A DNA stretch of 5,350 bases from Clostridia bacterium (GCA_025997215.1 BNUH01000140.1:1-5350); one strand, 5' to 3'; positions 1 to 5,350 are shown, numbered from the stretch's first letter. A program made the numbers and translations. The notes: a model not told the origin generated them from the sequence alone.

Positions 1-1
1 T

Positions 2-649
2 TACCGTATCGGCTTAACTTGGTCATCGAACGCGCTGGAGGGCAATTCGCTGACCGAAACAGAAACCAAAGTCTTGATTGAAGATGGCTTGACGGTTGGT
101 GGTAAGCCTTTGCGTGATACTTTTGAAACCCTTGGACACGCCGCGGCGTATGACTATATGTTTTCATTACTCAACAATCAGAGTATATCAGTGGACGATA
201 TAAAGCGACTGCACTACTTGTTTTACAAGGCGATTGATGAAGAGTTCGCGGGCGTCTGGCGGAACAGAAACGTGATCGTCACGGGAACGGATTTCAAGTT
301 TCCGGTACATGGTAAAGTTGATAAACTCATATCTGACCTTGTTTTGTGGTCAGACACAGCCCGCAAAGCATTGCATCCAGTCAGATTCGCGGCATTGTTC
401 CACCTGCGTTTTGTAACAATACACCCGTTTGTGGACGGAAACGGGCGTGTCGCACGGCTGCTAATGAATGCGGCTTTAATACAGGATGGCTACTTACTCG
501 CCATTGTACCGCCGATTCTGCGCACGGAGTACCTGTCCGCGATACGCGCCTACCAACTGCGAGATGATGAGCAGCCGTTCTGTGATTTCATTGCCGATCG
601 AGTTCTGGAATCGCAGAAGGAAATTATTCGTCTGCTGGATATAAGTTAA
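2..649 (+). CDS. Fic-domain protein (probable AMPylase), 5' partial
   Basis: The frame is open from the left edge to a TAA stop, giving 215 visible residues. A TTG at 74 is not the real start, because conserved Fic sequence continues in frame upstream of it. By comparison with similar short Fic proteins, perhaps 30 to 45 N-terminal residues are missing. The active-site motif HPFVDGNGRVAR lies at visible residues 141-152 and keeps the catalytic His, the Asp that places the metal, and the phosphate-binding GNGR. The substrate-positioning flap is near residues 90-105. An SNALEG segment at residues 9-14 fits the inhibitory motif (S/T)xxxE(G/N), here N-terminal to the Fic core as in class II Fic proteins. 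Family members usually transfer AMP from ATP to a target hydroxyl, with the inhibitory Glu blocking productive ATP binding. The target is unknown. No C-terminal winged-helix domain is present and no antitoxin gene is visible. The family call is firm; the activity is inferred from the intact motif. Confidence 0.93.
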   Translation, partial: YRIGLTWSSNALEGNSLTETETKVLIEDGLTVGGKPLRDTFETLGHAAAYDYMFSLLNNQSISVDDIKRLHYLFYKAIDEEFAGVWRNRNVIVTGTDFKFPVHGKVDKLISDLVLWSDTARKALHPVRFAALFHLRFVTIHPFVDGNGRVARLLMNAALIQDGYLLAIVPPILRTEYLSAIRAYQLRDDEQPFCDFIADRVLESQKEIIRLLDIS

Positions 650-751
650 CCTGTCGGATAGTTATGTTTTATATGATACTCTATACGTGAACACGTCACA
701 GGGCCGCTGTGAGTAGCATTTAGTGTCTTGGCAAATAGAGTTGTCTGTAGC

Positions 752-780
752 GGGGTTTGCATTAAGCGCAAGCCTCTTTT
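752..780 (+). terminator. Probable intrinsic terminator of the Fic gene
   Basis: GGGGTTTGC (752-760) pairs with GCAAGCCTC (768-776) to give a 9-bp stem containing two G-T pairs and a 7-base loop. The run TTTT (777-780), then GTTG, follows immediately. It lies about 100 bases after the Fic stop codon on the same strand, so it most likely ends that transcript. The U-tract is short and the 100-base trailer is long, so confidence is moderate. Confidence 0.5.
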
Positions 781-986
781 GTTGCTCTGGCTACCGGTAG
801 GGGATTTACATCTCCACAATTTTCTATCTTATACAACGCGTCGGCGTCGCGCGGAAACGTTCGCGAATTCACTGAAATAGTTATTCAAACATACGCAGTG
901 TATATACCTAAATAATCCCAACACACCAAACTATTTTGGCGTTTAGCTATCGCTTGAAAAGTGTTTATGAAAAACAATCAAACAGC

Positions 987-995
987 AGGAGGTGA
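987..995 (+). promoter_or_regulatory. Strong Shine-Dalgarno of the terminase-like frame
   Basis: AGGAGGTGA matches the full anti-Shine-Dalgarno core of 16S rRNA and sits 6 bases before the ATG at 1002. It fixes the start of the short frame and argues that this is the genuine 5' end of a once-functional gene rather than a chance open frame. Confidence 0.8.
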
Positions 996-1001
996 ACAGC
1001 T

Positions 1002-1190
1002 ATGCCGCGCGGAGGCGCACGAGCCGGAGCGGGGCGTAAGAAAAAACCGCTGTTTAATAAACTGCTCGAAGGGAATCCGGGTAAGCGGCCGCTCACTACG
1101 GTGCAGTTCGATAATCTCCCAGCCGTCAAGCAAACCACAGAATTAGCCCCGCCCTCATTCCTCGCGCTGGCAACAAAACAAGCGGACTGA
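1002..1190 (+). pseudogene. Truncated phage terminase small subunit, P27-family-like
   Basis: The frame encodes 62 residues and starts behind an excellent ribosome binding site. The N-terminus, MPRGGARAGAGRKKKP, followed by LLEGNPGKRPL at residues 22-32, closely resembles the opening of P27-family terminase small subunits as I recall them. These proteins recognise phage DNA and hand it to the large subunit for packaging. The tail, with PPSFLALATK near residues 49-58, also resembles the P-rich stretch and 'L..AK' of that family, which is normally followed by a Trp. Here TGA ends the frame shortly after. Family members are roughly twice this length or more, so the DNA-binding and oligomerisation part is absent. 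No large terminase, portal or other phage gene is in the window. I read it as a prophage relic; a short functional protein remains possible. The family assignment rests on motif memory, not a search. Confidence 0.6.
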
Positions 1191-1217
1191 ACTATACTAA
1201 CGCGCATGATACCGTAG

Positions 1218-1240
1218 TCGCGCCGCAGGATGCGGCGTGA
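1218..1240 (+). other. Stable hairpin upstream of terminator
   Basis: TCGCGCCGC (1218-1226) pairs with GCGGCGTGA (1232-1240) around the loop AGGAT, giving 9 bp with one G-T pair. No T-run follows, so it is not itself a standard terminator. It stands 6 bases before the terminator stem at 1247, and the two form tandem hairpins in the 3' part of the terminase-like transcript. It may protect or pause the RNA; no function is proven. Confidence 0.5.
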
Positions 1241-1246
1241 TGGGAC

Positions 1247-1271
1247 GGGCGGTCGAAAGGCCGCCCTTTTT
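1247..1271 (+). terminator. Intrinsic terminator with GAAA tetraloop
   Basis: GGGCGGTC (1247-1254) pairs with GGCCGCCC (1259-1266) around a GAAA tetraloop closed by C-G, and TTTTT (1267-1271) follows directly. The 8-bp GC-rich stem includes one G-T pair. No T-run exists for the other strand, so it serves + strand transcription. It lies 57 bases after the TGA of the truncated terminase-like frame and stops that transcript before it meets the oppositely oriented tRNA operon. Confidence 0.85.
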
Positions 1272-1306
1272 GTTGTCGGTAATGTTGTTGGTAATGTTGT
1301 CGGTAG
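1271..1306. repeat. Three tandem 12-bp repeats
   Basis: Three contiguous units are present: TGTTGTCGGTAA (1271-1282), TGTTGTTGGTAA (1283-1294) and TGTTGTCGGTAG (1295-1306). The middle and last copies each differ from the first at one position. The first unit shares its first T with the terminator U-tract. TCGGTA in the last unit can also pair with TACCGA at 1316-1321. The array occupies the gap between two facing terminators, so it lies outside genes. It could be a slippage product, a protein-binding array or part of an old recombination junction; the sequence does not decide. Confidence 0.8.
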
Positions 1307-1340
1307 GGCTGTATTTACCGATATCACACTGTGTTTCTAT

Positions 1341-1369
1341 AGAAGAAAACCGCGATTTCTCGCGGTTTT
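1341..1369 (-). terminator. Intrinsic terminator of the tRNA operon
   Basis: AAAACCGCGA (1346-1355) and TCGCGGTTTT (1360-1369) form a perfect 10-bp stem. On the - strand the loop is GAAA, and the stem ends in TTTT followed by CTTCT, a usable U-rich tail. The stem begins directly at the encoded CCA end of tRNA-Pro, so the operon ends abruptly after the last tRNA. The + strand reading also has a T-run (1366-1370), so it may act in both directions. Confidence 0.85.
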
Positions 1370-1446
1370 TGGTCGAGGTGACTGGATTTGAACCAGCGGC
1401 CTTTTGGTCCCGAACCAAACGCGCTACCAAACTGCGCTACACCTCG
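1370..1446 (-). tRNA. tRNA-Pro (anticodon CGG)
   Basis: A full cloverleaf of 77 bases can be drawn. The acceptor arm is CGAGGTG pairing with CACCTCG. The anticodon stem TTTGG/CCAAA encloses the loop TTCGGGA, with anticodon CGG at 1410-1412, reading the proline codon CCG. The T arm is CTGG-TTCAAAT-CCAG. The discriminator base is A (1373) and CCA is encoded (1370-1372). The unpaired C at position 1 and the G37 after the anticodon are typical of proline tRNAs. It is the second gene of a two-tRNA operon, 5 bases after tRNA-Thr, and its 3' end abuts the terminator stem. Confidence 0.97.
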
Positions 1447-1451
1447 GCCTA

Positions 1452-1527
1452 TGGAGCCAACGAAGGGACTCGAACCCTTGACCTGCGGTTTACGAAACCG
1501 CTGCTCTACCAGCTGAGCTACGTTGGC
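1452..1527 (-). tRNA. tRNA-Thr (anticodon CGU)
   Basis: A 76-base cloverleaf is present. The acceptor arm is GCCAACG pairing with CGTTGGC. The D arm is GCTC-AGCTGGTA-GAGC. The anticodon stem GCGGT/ACCGC encloses the loop TTCGTAA, with anticodon CGT at 1492-1494, reading the threonine codon ACG. The T arm is AAGGG-TTCGAGT-CCCTT, the discriminator is T, and CCA is encoded (1452-1454). It is the first gene of the tRNA operon, about 30 bases after the predicted transcription start, so a short leader must be removed by RNase P. Confidence 0.97.
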
Positions 1528-1562
1528 GTGCCGCTTGAACGTGATCCAAGCCGACGCCGATT

Positions 1563-1591
1563 ATCATAGCACGAACCGATCAAAAAATCAA
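1563..1591 (-). promoter_or_regulatory. Promoter of the tRNA-Thr/tRNA-Pro operon
   Basis: On the - strand, TTGATT (1591 down to 1586), a 17-base spacer, and TATGAT (1568 down to 1563) make a good housekeeping-sigma promoter. The spacer ends in TGC, giving an extended -10 (TGCTATGAT). Transcription would begin near 1556, about 30 bases ahead of tRNA-Thr. Spacing and position both fit a stable-RNA promoter. Confidence 0.8.
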
Positions 1592-1662
1592 GGGGTTTAT
1601 CGCTGGATCGAGCAATCTTCTTTATATTATGCATTCCATATCATTCATTATTACATCAATAT

Positions 1663-1689
1663 TTGGGGCGGACAAAGAATCCGCCCCAA
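1663..1689 (-). terminator. Hairpin terminator of the transporter operon
   Basis: TTGGGGCGGA (1663-1672) and TCCGCCCCAA (1680-1689) form a perfect 10-bp GC-rich stem with a 7-base loop, 21 bases after the stop codon of the binding-protein gene. On the - strand the following bases are ATATTG rather than a clean T-run, so release may be less efficient than at the tRNA terminator, or the hairpin may mainly protect the mRNA 3' end. It separates the operon from the downstream tRNA promoter. Confidence 0.7.
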
Positions 1690-1710
1690 TGATTATACTG
1701 GCGCTACTGA

Positions 1711-2784
1711 TTAATCGTACAGCAGCTGTGCGATGCTTGGTTCGTCCATGTTTTCGTAGGTGTAGAACTGGCATCCGGTATCGACGATCGCATCGACGGT
1801 TTCGCCATTGAGGGCTTTGACGGCCAACTCAACCGCGTAGTAGCCGATCGCGTACGGATCCTGGGTAACGGCACCAAACAACCACTGGTTGCGGATCGCG
1901 TTGAGCAACGGCGCGCCGGAGTCAAAGCCGATCACGACCAGATCCTTGTACTTGCCGTTCGCGCGGTCCAGATCGGAGCCATCCGTCGTGGCGGCGAGCA
2001 CGCCGTCGACCGAGCCGGAGTTGGTGCAGAATACGCTTATCAGGTTGCTTTGAACGAAGATGCCCTGCGCTGCGGTTTGGCAATCCTGCACGCTGGTGGA
2101 CGCCGCAATGGTCACCTGGATCACAACCGCGGCACTGCCGCTCTCAGAAGCCTTGACGAACTTGTCATGGCCAGTGATCGCAACTTCGCCGGGCTTCACT
2201 TCGTTTACCAACTCGTACATCTTTTCGATGTAACCGACCGTACGGCCTACGATGGAGGCGCTGGTCGCGTCCTGGGAGAAGCACGCCAGGACTATCGGGC
2301 TTTCAACTGTTGCGGCTTCAATGGCGGCCTTCACGGACTCGATCGCGAACATCTTCGCGGCGGCCAGCGCGCCGGCGGCTTCGTTGTCGGTCGAGGCAGT
2401 GGAGAGGATCGTGCCCTCGGGCGCGTTGGGTACACCGGAGTCAAAGCCGATGACGGGCATGCCCTTTTCCTTGGCGGCTAACAGCTGCTCGACTACGGAT
2501 TCCGTGTCCAGCGCGGCCAGGCATATCGCAACGGGGTTCTTGGCTATGGCCGCGTTGAGCATATCCAGCTGAATCTGGATGTCGGATTCGGACGGCGGGC
2601 CTTCAAATGTGATTTCTACGCCGTACTTGGCCGCCGCGTCCTGCGAACCGGCCGCGACTGCCTGCCAGAACTTATGCTGGAAGCCTTTTGAGATTACCGC
2701 GATGTACGGAGTCTCCGCGAGCGCGGGCACGACGCACATCGTGACCAGTACCAAGGCCACCAGCAGAGCGAGAATCTTCTTCAT
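1711..2784 (-). CDS. Sugar ABC transporter substrate-binding protein (RbsB-type)
   Basis: This 357-residue secreted protein is the ligand-binding part of the importer encoded just upstream. The start at 2784 is chosen because it opens a classic signal peptide (MKKILALL, a hydrophobic core, then PALA) with likely cleavage after Ala23. In-frame starts at 2814 and 2847 would only add a charged tail before it. A Shine-Dalgarno lies 11 bases ahead. The mature part has the two-lobed periplasmic-binding-protein type 1 fold of the Peripla_BP_4 family. 'GFDSG' occurs at residues 113-117 and again at 286-290, where RbsB carries ligand-binding Asp residues, and VTQDP (Gln308) matches the conserved late Gln. 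NSGSVDGVLAA is a typical hinge-side motif. The signal peptide Cys17 follows V-T-M and is not a lipobox, so the protein is probably not lipid-anchored. The ligand is probably a pentose, hexose or related molecule; the sequence does not say which. Confidence 0.92.
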   Translation of the reverse strand: MKKILALLVALVLVTMCVVPALAETPYIAVISKGFQHKFWQAVAAGSQDAAAKYGVEITFEGPPSESDIQIQLDMLNAAIAKNPVAICLAALDTESVVEQLLAAKEKGMPVIGFDSGVPNAPEGTILSTASTDNEAAGALAAAKMFAIESVKAAIEAATVESPIVLACFSQDATSASIVGRTVGYIEKMYELVNEVKPGEVAITGHDKFVKASESGSAAVVIQVTIAASTSVQDCQTAAQGIFVQSNLISVFCTNSGSVDGVLAATTDGSDLDRANGKYKDLVVIGFDSGAPLLNAIRNQWLFGAVTQDPYAIGYYAVELAVKALNGETVDAIVDTGCQFYTYENMDEPSIAQLLYD

Positions 2785-2795
2785 AGAATGGGTTC

Positions 2796-2802
2796 CCTCC
2801 TT
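2796..2802 (-). promoter_or_regulatory. Shine-Dalgarno of the binding-protein gene
   Basis: AAGGAGG on the - strand lies 11 bases before the ATG at 2784. The spacing is slightly long but usable. It favours the ATG that opens the signal peptide over the upstream in-frame starts at 2814 and 2847, which would place the site inside the coding region. Confidence 0.75.
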
Positions 2803-2829
2803 AAGTTTGTCCATAGGTTTATTATCTCG

Positions 2830-2847
2830 ATGCGCCTCAGAGCGCAT
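2830..2847 (-). other. Intercistronic hairpin between permease and binding protein
   Basis: ATGCGC (2830-2835) and GCGCAT (2842-2847) make a 6-bp stem with a 6-base loop in the 98-base gap between the two genes. There is no T-run after it, so it is not a standard terminator. Hairpins in this position in binding-protein-dependent operons can stabilise one part of a processed transcript and allow different protein amounts. I found no convincing separate promoter in the gap. Confidence 0.45.
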
Positions 2848-2882
2848 GGATTCATTCAGTTATCTATAAATCCAACCATCGG

Positions 2883-3902
2883 TTACACCCTATTCATACG
2901 GGATACGCGGTAATTATCCAGCAACACCGCGCCGACCACGACCACGCCCGTAAAGAATGTCTGCCAGTGCGGTTGCAATCCCATGAGCATCAGGCCTTGT
3001 TTTAATACGGACATAACGAATACTCCAATCAGCGTACCCATCAATGTACCCATGCCGCCCGACATGGATGTGCCGCCGATGACCACGCCCGCAATGCCCA
3101 GCAATTCGAGGCCGTTGCCCGTCGAGGGGATGATGGTCGTATACACCGCGCCGTAGAATATCGCCGCAAACCCGCAGAATAATCCGCATACCGCGTACAC
3201 GAGCGTCAGGTAACGCTTCGTCTTAACGCCGGACAACCGTGTCGCTTCATAGTTGGAACCCATTGCGTATGTATAACGCCCGAACTTGGTGCGGTTGAGT
3301 ACCACCCAGGCGATTACAAATGCGATGGCCAGCCACACTGCGCCAACAGGGAATCCCGGAAGCGTGGAGGTCGCGCTGGATTTGTAGAATATGTACTTGA
3401 ACAATCCGTCCGGGCTGCCGTACGTGGGGTAGCGCATCGTCATAACCTTGGTCACTATCGCGCCGAAGCCCATACCCATCATCTGGGTGCCCAGCGTGGC
3501 GATGAATGGCGGCAGCTTCAGGTAAGCCACCAGGATGCCATTGATGAAGCCGATCACCAACCCGACGAATACAGCCAGGCACAGTCCCGCCCACATCGGC
3601 CAGCCCCAGGATGAGCGCGCCATCGCGCCCAGCAGCGCGGCGCAAATCATCGTGGTACCCAGCGACAGGTCGATCCCACCCGTAATAATAACGAACGTAG
3701 TGCCGATCGCCATGAATCCAATGAAGTAACTGGCGTTAAGAATATTCAACACCGCGTCCACCGTGAAGAAATTCCGACCAAATACGGCGAAAAACGCGTA
3801 CAACACTACCAGCACCGCCGGAGCGAGCAGTTTCTGCCAATCGAATCGGCGTGAATTGTCAGTAATTGCGGTTGCGGTTTGCTTAATGGTGGTTGGTGTC
3901 AT
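2883..3902 (-). CDS. Sugar ABC transporter permease (RbsC-type)
   Basis: This 339-residue integral membrane protein of the BPD_transp_2 family forms the transport channel, probably as a dimer. After a polar N-terminus of about 22 residues come multiple hydrophobic segments, starting near 26-42 and 58-74, consistent with the roughly ten helices of RbsC. GGIDLSLG at residues 75-82 is the family's hallmark. GSNYEATRLSG near 215-225 is the cytoplasmic loop expected to contact the ATPase. A Gly-rich stretch, GIAGVVIGGTSMSGGMG, lies at 269-285. The ATG overlaps the ATPase stop codon as ATGA, so translation is probably coupled and the upstream ribosome binding site is only weak. Length is normal and no defect is visible. 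The transported sugar is not predictable from the permease alone. Confidence 0.94.
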   Translation of the reverse strand: MTPTTIKQTATAITDNSRRFDWQKLLAPAVLVVLYAFFAVFGRNFFTVDAVLNILNASYFIGFMAIGTTFVIITGGIDLSLGTTMICAALLGAMARSSWGWPMWAGLCLAVFVGLVIGFINGILVAYLKLPPFIATLGTQMMGMGFGAIVTKVMTMRYPTYGSPDGLFKYIFYKSSATSTLPGFPVGAVWLAIAFVIAWVVLNRTKFGRYTYAMGSNYEATRLSGVKTKRYLTLVYAVCGLFCGFAAIFYGAVYTTIIPSTGNGLELLGIAGVVIGGTSMSGGMGTLMGTLIGVFVMSVLKQGLMLMGLQPHWQTFFTGVVVVGAVLLDNYRVSRMNRV

Positions 3903-5350
3903 CCCGCGCGCACCTGCCTTTGGGTTGAATTGTTAGTGTCTGAAGATGCTGTCGCTAATTGTAAAATGCGCTCCTGAGTGGCATCCTTAATATCCAGCTC
4001 GCCCGTGACACGGCCTTCGCACATGACCAGAATCCTGTCGGCCATTCGCAGCATCTCGGGCATCTCGCTGGAGATCATGATGATTGCCTTGCCCTGTTTG
4101 GCGAGCTGGCGCATCAGTGTATAGATTTCACTCTTCGCGCCGACGTCGATGCCGCGCGTGGGTTCGTCGAATATGAGTACGGCGCAGTTCTTGATAAGCC
4201 ACTTGGCCAGCACGATCTTCTGCTGGTTGCCGCCGGAAAGATTGCGCACGAGCCGATTCAAGCCGGGGGTTTTGATGGATAACGCGTCCACATATTCGCG
4301 CGTTTTGCCGTTAATTGCGCGGTCATTCACAAACATAACGCCAGAAAACGTGTCCAGCGATGGAAGCGCGGAATTCGCCGCGACGGACAATCCTATCGCC
4401 AATCCGAACGCCTTCCGATCCTCTGACAGATAACCGATGCCGTTTTCCACAGCATCGGATGGGCTGCGTATCTCTATGCGCTTGCCGTTCAGCTCGATCA
4501 GCCGCGACTTGGCCGGGTCCGCTCCAACCAGCGCGCGCATGGTCTCGGTGCGTCCCGCGCCCATCAGCCCGGCGAAGCCCAATATCTCGCCCCGGTGTAG
4601 CTCAAATGAGACGTCCTTTACGCGCGGCGCGTTCAATCCTTCTACTTTAAGCAACGTTGTTGGATTCGCTGGCACCTCGCTGACCAGCTTGCGCTCCTCG
4701 GAGATGACGCGGTTGACCATCATCGTGATCAACTGCGGGCGGGTCAGTTCGGATGTGAGAACGGTGCCGATCGTGCGCCCGTCGCGCATGACGGTTACAC
4801 GGTCGGATATCTCCCATAATTCCTCTAGGCGATGGGAAATGTATATGACGCCCTTATTCTGGGCCTTCAGATTTCTAATGAAGCGGAATAATTCCGCGAT
4901 CTCGCTCTCGGTGAGCGCGGCGGTCGGTTCATCCATAACGATCAAATCGCTTTGACGGCTTAACGCCTTGACGATCTCGACCATCTGCTGCTTGGCGACG
5001 GACAGCCTGTTGCAAGTCGCGGACGGGCTGATGTCCAGGCGGAATGAGGCGAGCAGCTGCGCGGCCTCTCGGTTCGCCCGCGCGGTATCCAGAAACGGCC
5101 CGCGCATGAATTCGCGGCCGATGAATATGTTCTGCGCGACGGTCAAGTGGCCCATCAGGTTCAACTCCTGATGGATCATACCGATGCCCAGCCTCTGCGC
5201 GTCCATGGGGGAATGGATATCGATCGGCTGGCCACCGTACTCGATCGTGCCGCCGTCCCGCGAGTATATGCCGTTGAGTACCTTCATCAGCGTAGATTTG
5301 CCCGCGCCGTTCTCGCCGACCAGCGCGTGAACCTCGCCACGCATCAATTC
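3899..5350 (-). CDS. Sugar ABC transporter ATPase, two-domain (RbsA/MglA-type), 5' partial
   Basis: The frame is open from the right edge, giving 483 visible residues; roughly 20 to 25 N-terminal residues lie outside. A TTG or ATG close to the edge is not the true start, since the first nucleotide-binding domain has already begun. Domain 1 has Walker A GENGAGKST (visible residues 12-20), the Q-loop HQELNL (Gln61), the signature LSVAKQQ (116-122), Walker B MDEP (Asp140, Glu141) and the switch His173. Domain 2 has the degenerate Walker A GLMGAGRTE (261-269), signature LSGGNQQ (371-377), Walker B FDEP (Asp395, Glu396) and SSE (427-429) where a switch His would be. This asymmetry is normal for RbsA, MglA and XylG relatives, where only one site is fully catalytic. 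It sits on the inner membrane face and powers uptake with the permease, which overlaps it by 4 bases. The first-domain text GREF resembles RbsA, but the substrate is undetermined. Confidence 0.95.
   Translation of the reverse strand, partial: ELMRGEVHALVGENGAGKSTLMKVLNGIYSRDGGTIEYGGQPIDIHSPMDAQRLGIGMIHQELNLMGHLTVAQNIFIGREFMRGPFLDTARANREAAQLLASFRLDISPSATCNRLSVAKQQMVEIVKALSRQSDLIVMDEPTAALTESEIAELFRFIRNLKAQNKGVIYISHRLEELWEISDRVTVMRDGRTIGTVLTSELTRPQLITMMVNRVISEERKLVSEVPANPTTLLKVEGLNAPRVKDVSFELHRGEILGFAGLMGAGRTETMRALVGADPAKSRLIELNGKRIEIRSPSDAVENGIGYLSEDRKAFGLAIGLSVAANSALPSLDTFSGVMFVNDRAINGKTREYVDALSIKTPGLNRLVRNLSGGNQQKIVLAKWLIKNCAVLIFDEPTRGIDVGAKSEIYTLMRQLAKQGKAIIMISSEMPEMLRMADRILVMCEGRVTGELDIKDATQERILQLATASSDTNNSTQRQVRAG

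Larger units (their letters stand above)
650..1001. other. Intergenic region without a recognisable gene
   Basis: About 350 bases separate the Fic gene from the terminase-like frame. I see no convincing coding sequence on either strand. The stretch looks more AT-rich than the transporter genes to the right. It holds a probable terminator (752-780), an inverted repeat TCACAG-N5-CTGTGA (696-712), a neighbouring ACGTG-AA-CACGT (685-696), a 10-bp palindrome CTACCGGTAG (791-800) and a possible small GAAA-loop hairpin (847-866). I found no good -35/-10 pair for the gene starting at 1002. It may be the decayed remains of mobile DNA, but nothing in it is diagnostic. Confidence 0.6.

Noticed and set aside
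791..800. CTACCGGTAG palindrome as a transposon or recombinase site
   Set aside because: A single 10-bp palindrome without a paired terminal repeat, target duplication or recombinase gene is not enough evidence.
1188..1190. TGA in the terminase-like frame as a recoded Trp (alternative genetic code)
   Set aside because: The ATPase gene ends with TGA in a normal ATGA overlap with the permease, and another stop follows only eight codons downstream, so a simple truncation fits better.
1202..1271. T-box or riboswitch in the double hairpin near the tRNA genes
   Set aside because: No T-box antiterminator consensus or other recognised aptamer core is visible, and no aminoacylation or biosynthesis gene follows on the + strand.
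1271..1306. CRISPR array
   Set aside because: The units are only 12 bp and directly adjacent, without spacers, and no cas gene is present.
965..1327. A 120-codon - strand open frame with three LPTT repeats
   Set aside because: The repeats are the 12-bp DNA array read in one frame. The frame crosses a strong terminator and lies antisense to the terminase-like gene, with no start signals. It is not an LPxTG sorting signal.
1197..1430. A 77-codon - strand open frame containing AAGSNPVTSTK
   Set aside because: It starts inside tRNA-Pro and runs through the tRNA terminator, the tandem repeats and the opposing terminator. It has no ribosome binding site and is explained by those features.
1237..1569. 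A 110-codon + strand open frame containing VTGFEPAAF and GTRTLDLRF
   Set aside because: It reads across the antisense of both tRNA genes and their terminator. Such peptides are a well-known false annotation of tRNA regions.
2050..2481. A 143-codon + strand open frame antisense to the binding protein
   Set aside because: It overlaps a well-supported gene, has no plausible ribosome binding site, and its protein resembles no family I recognise. It is a GC-driven shadow.
4437..4955. A 172-codon + strand open frame antisense to the ATPase
   Set aside because: It lies wholly within the ATPase coding region, which has every expected motif. Its Ser/Arg-rich composition is typical of an antisense shadow.

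Overview
The window is bacterial DNA, most likely from an uncultured member of the Bacillota (Clostridia-like). The hints are strong AGGAGG-type ribosome binding sites, compact intrinsic terminators, both tRNA genes encoding their own CCA, and an RbsB-type binding protein with a short Lys-Lys signal peptide. This placement is an inference; no marker gene is present.

Left part (1 to about 1270, + strand). The window opens inside a Fic-domain protein whose N-terminus lies off the left edge. It has a canonical Fic active-site motif and an N-terminal inhibitory-helix motif. About 350 bases without a gene follow, containing a probable Fic terminator and a few small inverted repeats. Next comes a 62-codon reading frame behind a textbook ribosome binding site. 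It looks like the first part of a P27-family phage terminase small subunit and is cut short. Two hairpins follow, the second a classic intrinsic terminator. This stretch looks like accessory DNA, with a phage remnant.

Middle (1271 to 1600). Three 12-bp tandem repeats lie between two facing terminators. On the - strand there is a two-gene tRNA operon, tRNA-Thr(CGU) then tRNA-Pro(CGG), with a recognisable promoter and terminator. The 3' end of tRNA-Pro points towards the phage-like remnant, the orientation expected if an element once integrated at that tRNA.

Right part (1660 to 5350, - strand). A three-gene ABC importer operon of the ribose/galactose (CUT2) type reads right to left: a double-domain ATPase (start off the right edge), a membrane permease overlapping it by 4 bases, and, after a 98-base gap, a secreted substrate-binding protein followed by a hairpin terminator. 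The gene order matches rbsA-rbsC-rbsB. The binding protein captures a sugar or sugar-like ligand outside the membrane, the permease forms the channel, and the ATPase drives transport. The actual substrate cannot be read from this sequence, and no sugar kinase, isomerase or regulator is visible.

I see no convincing new biological system. The items most worth a second look are the truncated terminase-like gene, the possible integration scar at tRNA-Pro, and the binding protein that lacks a lipobox.
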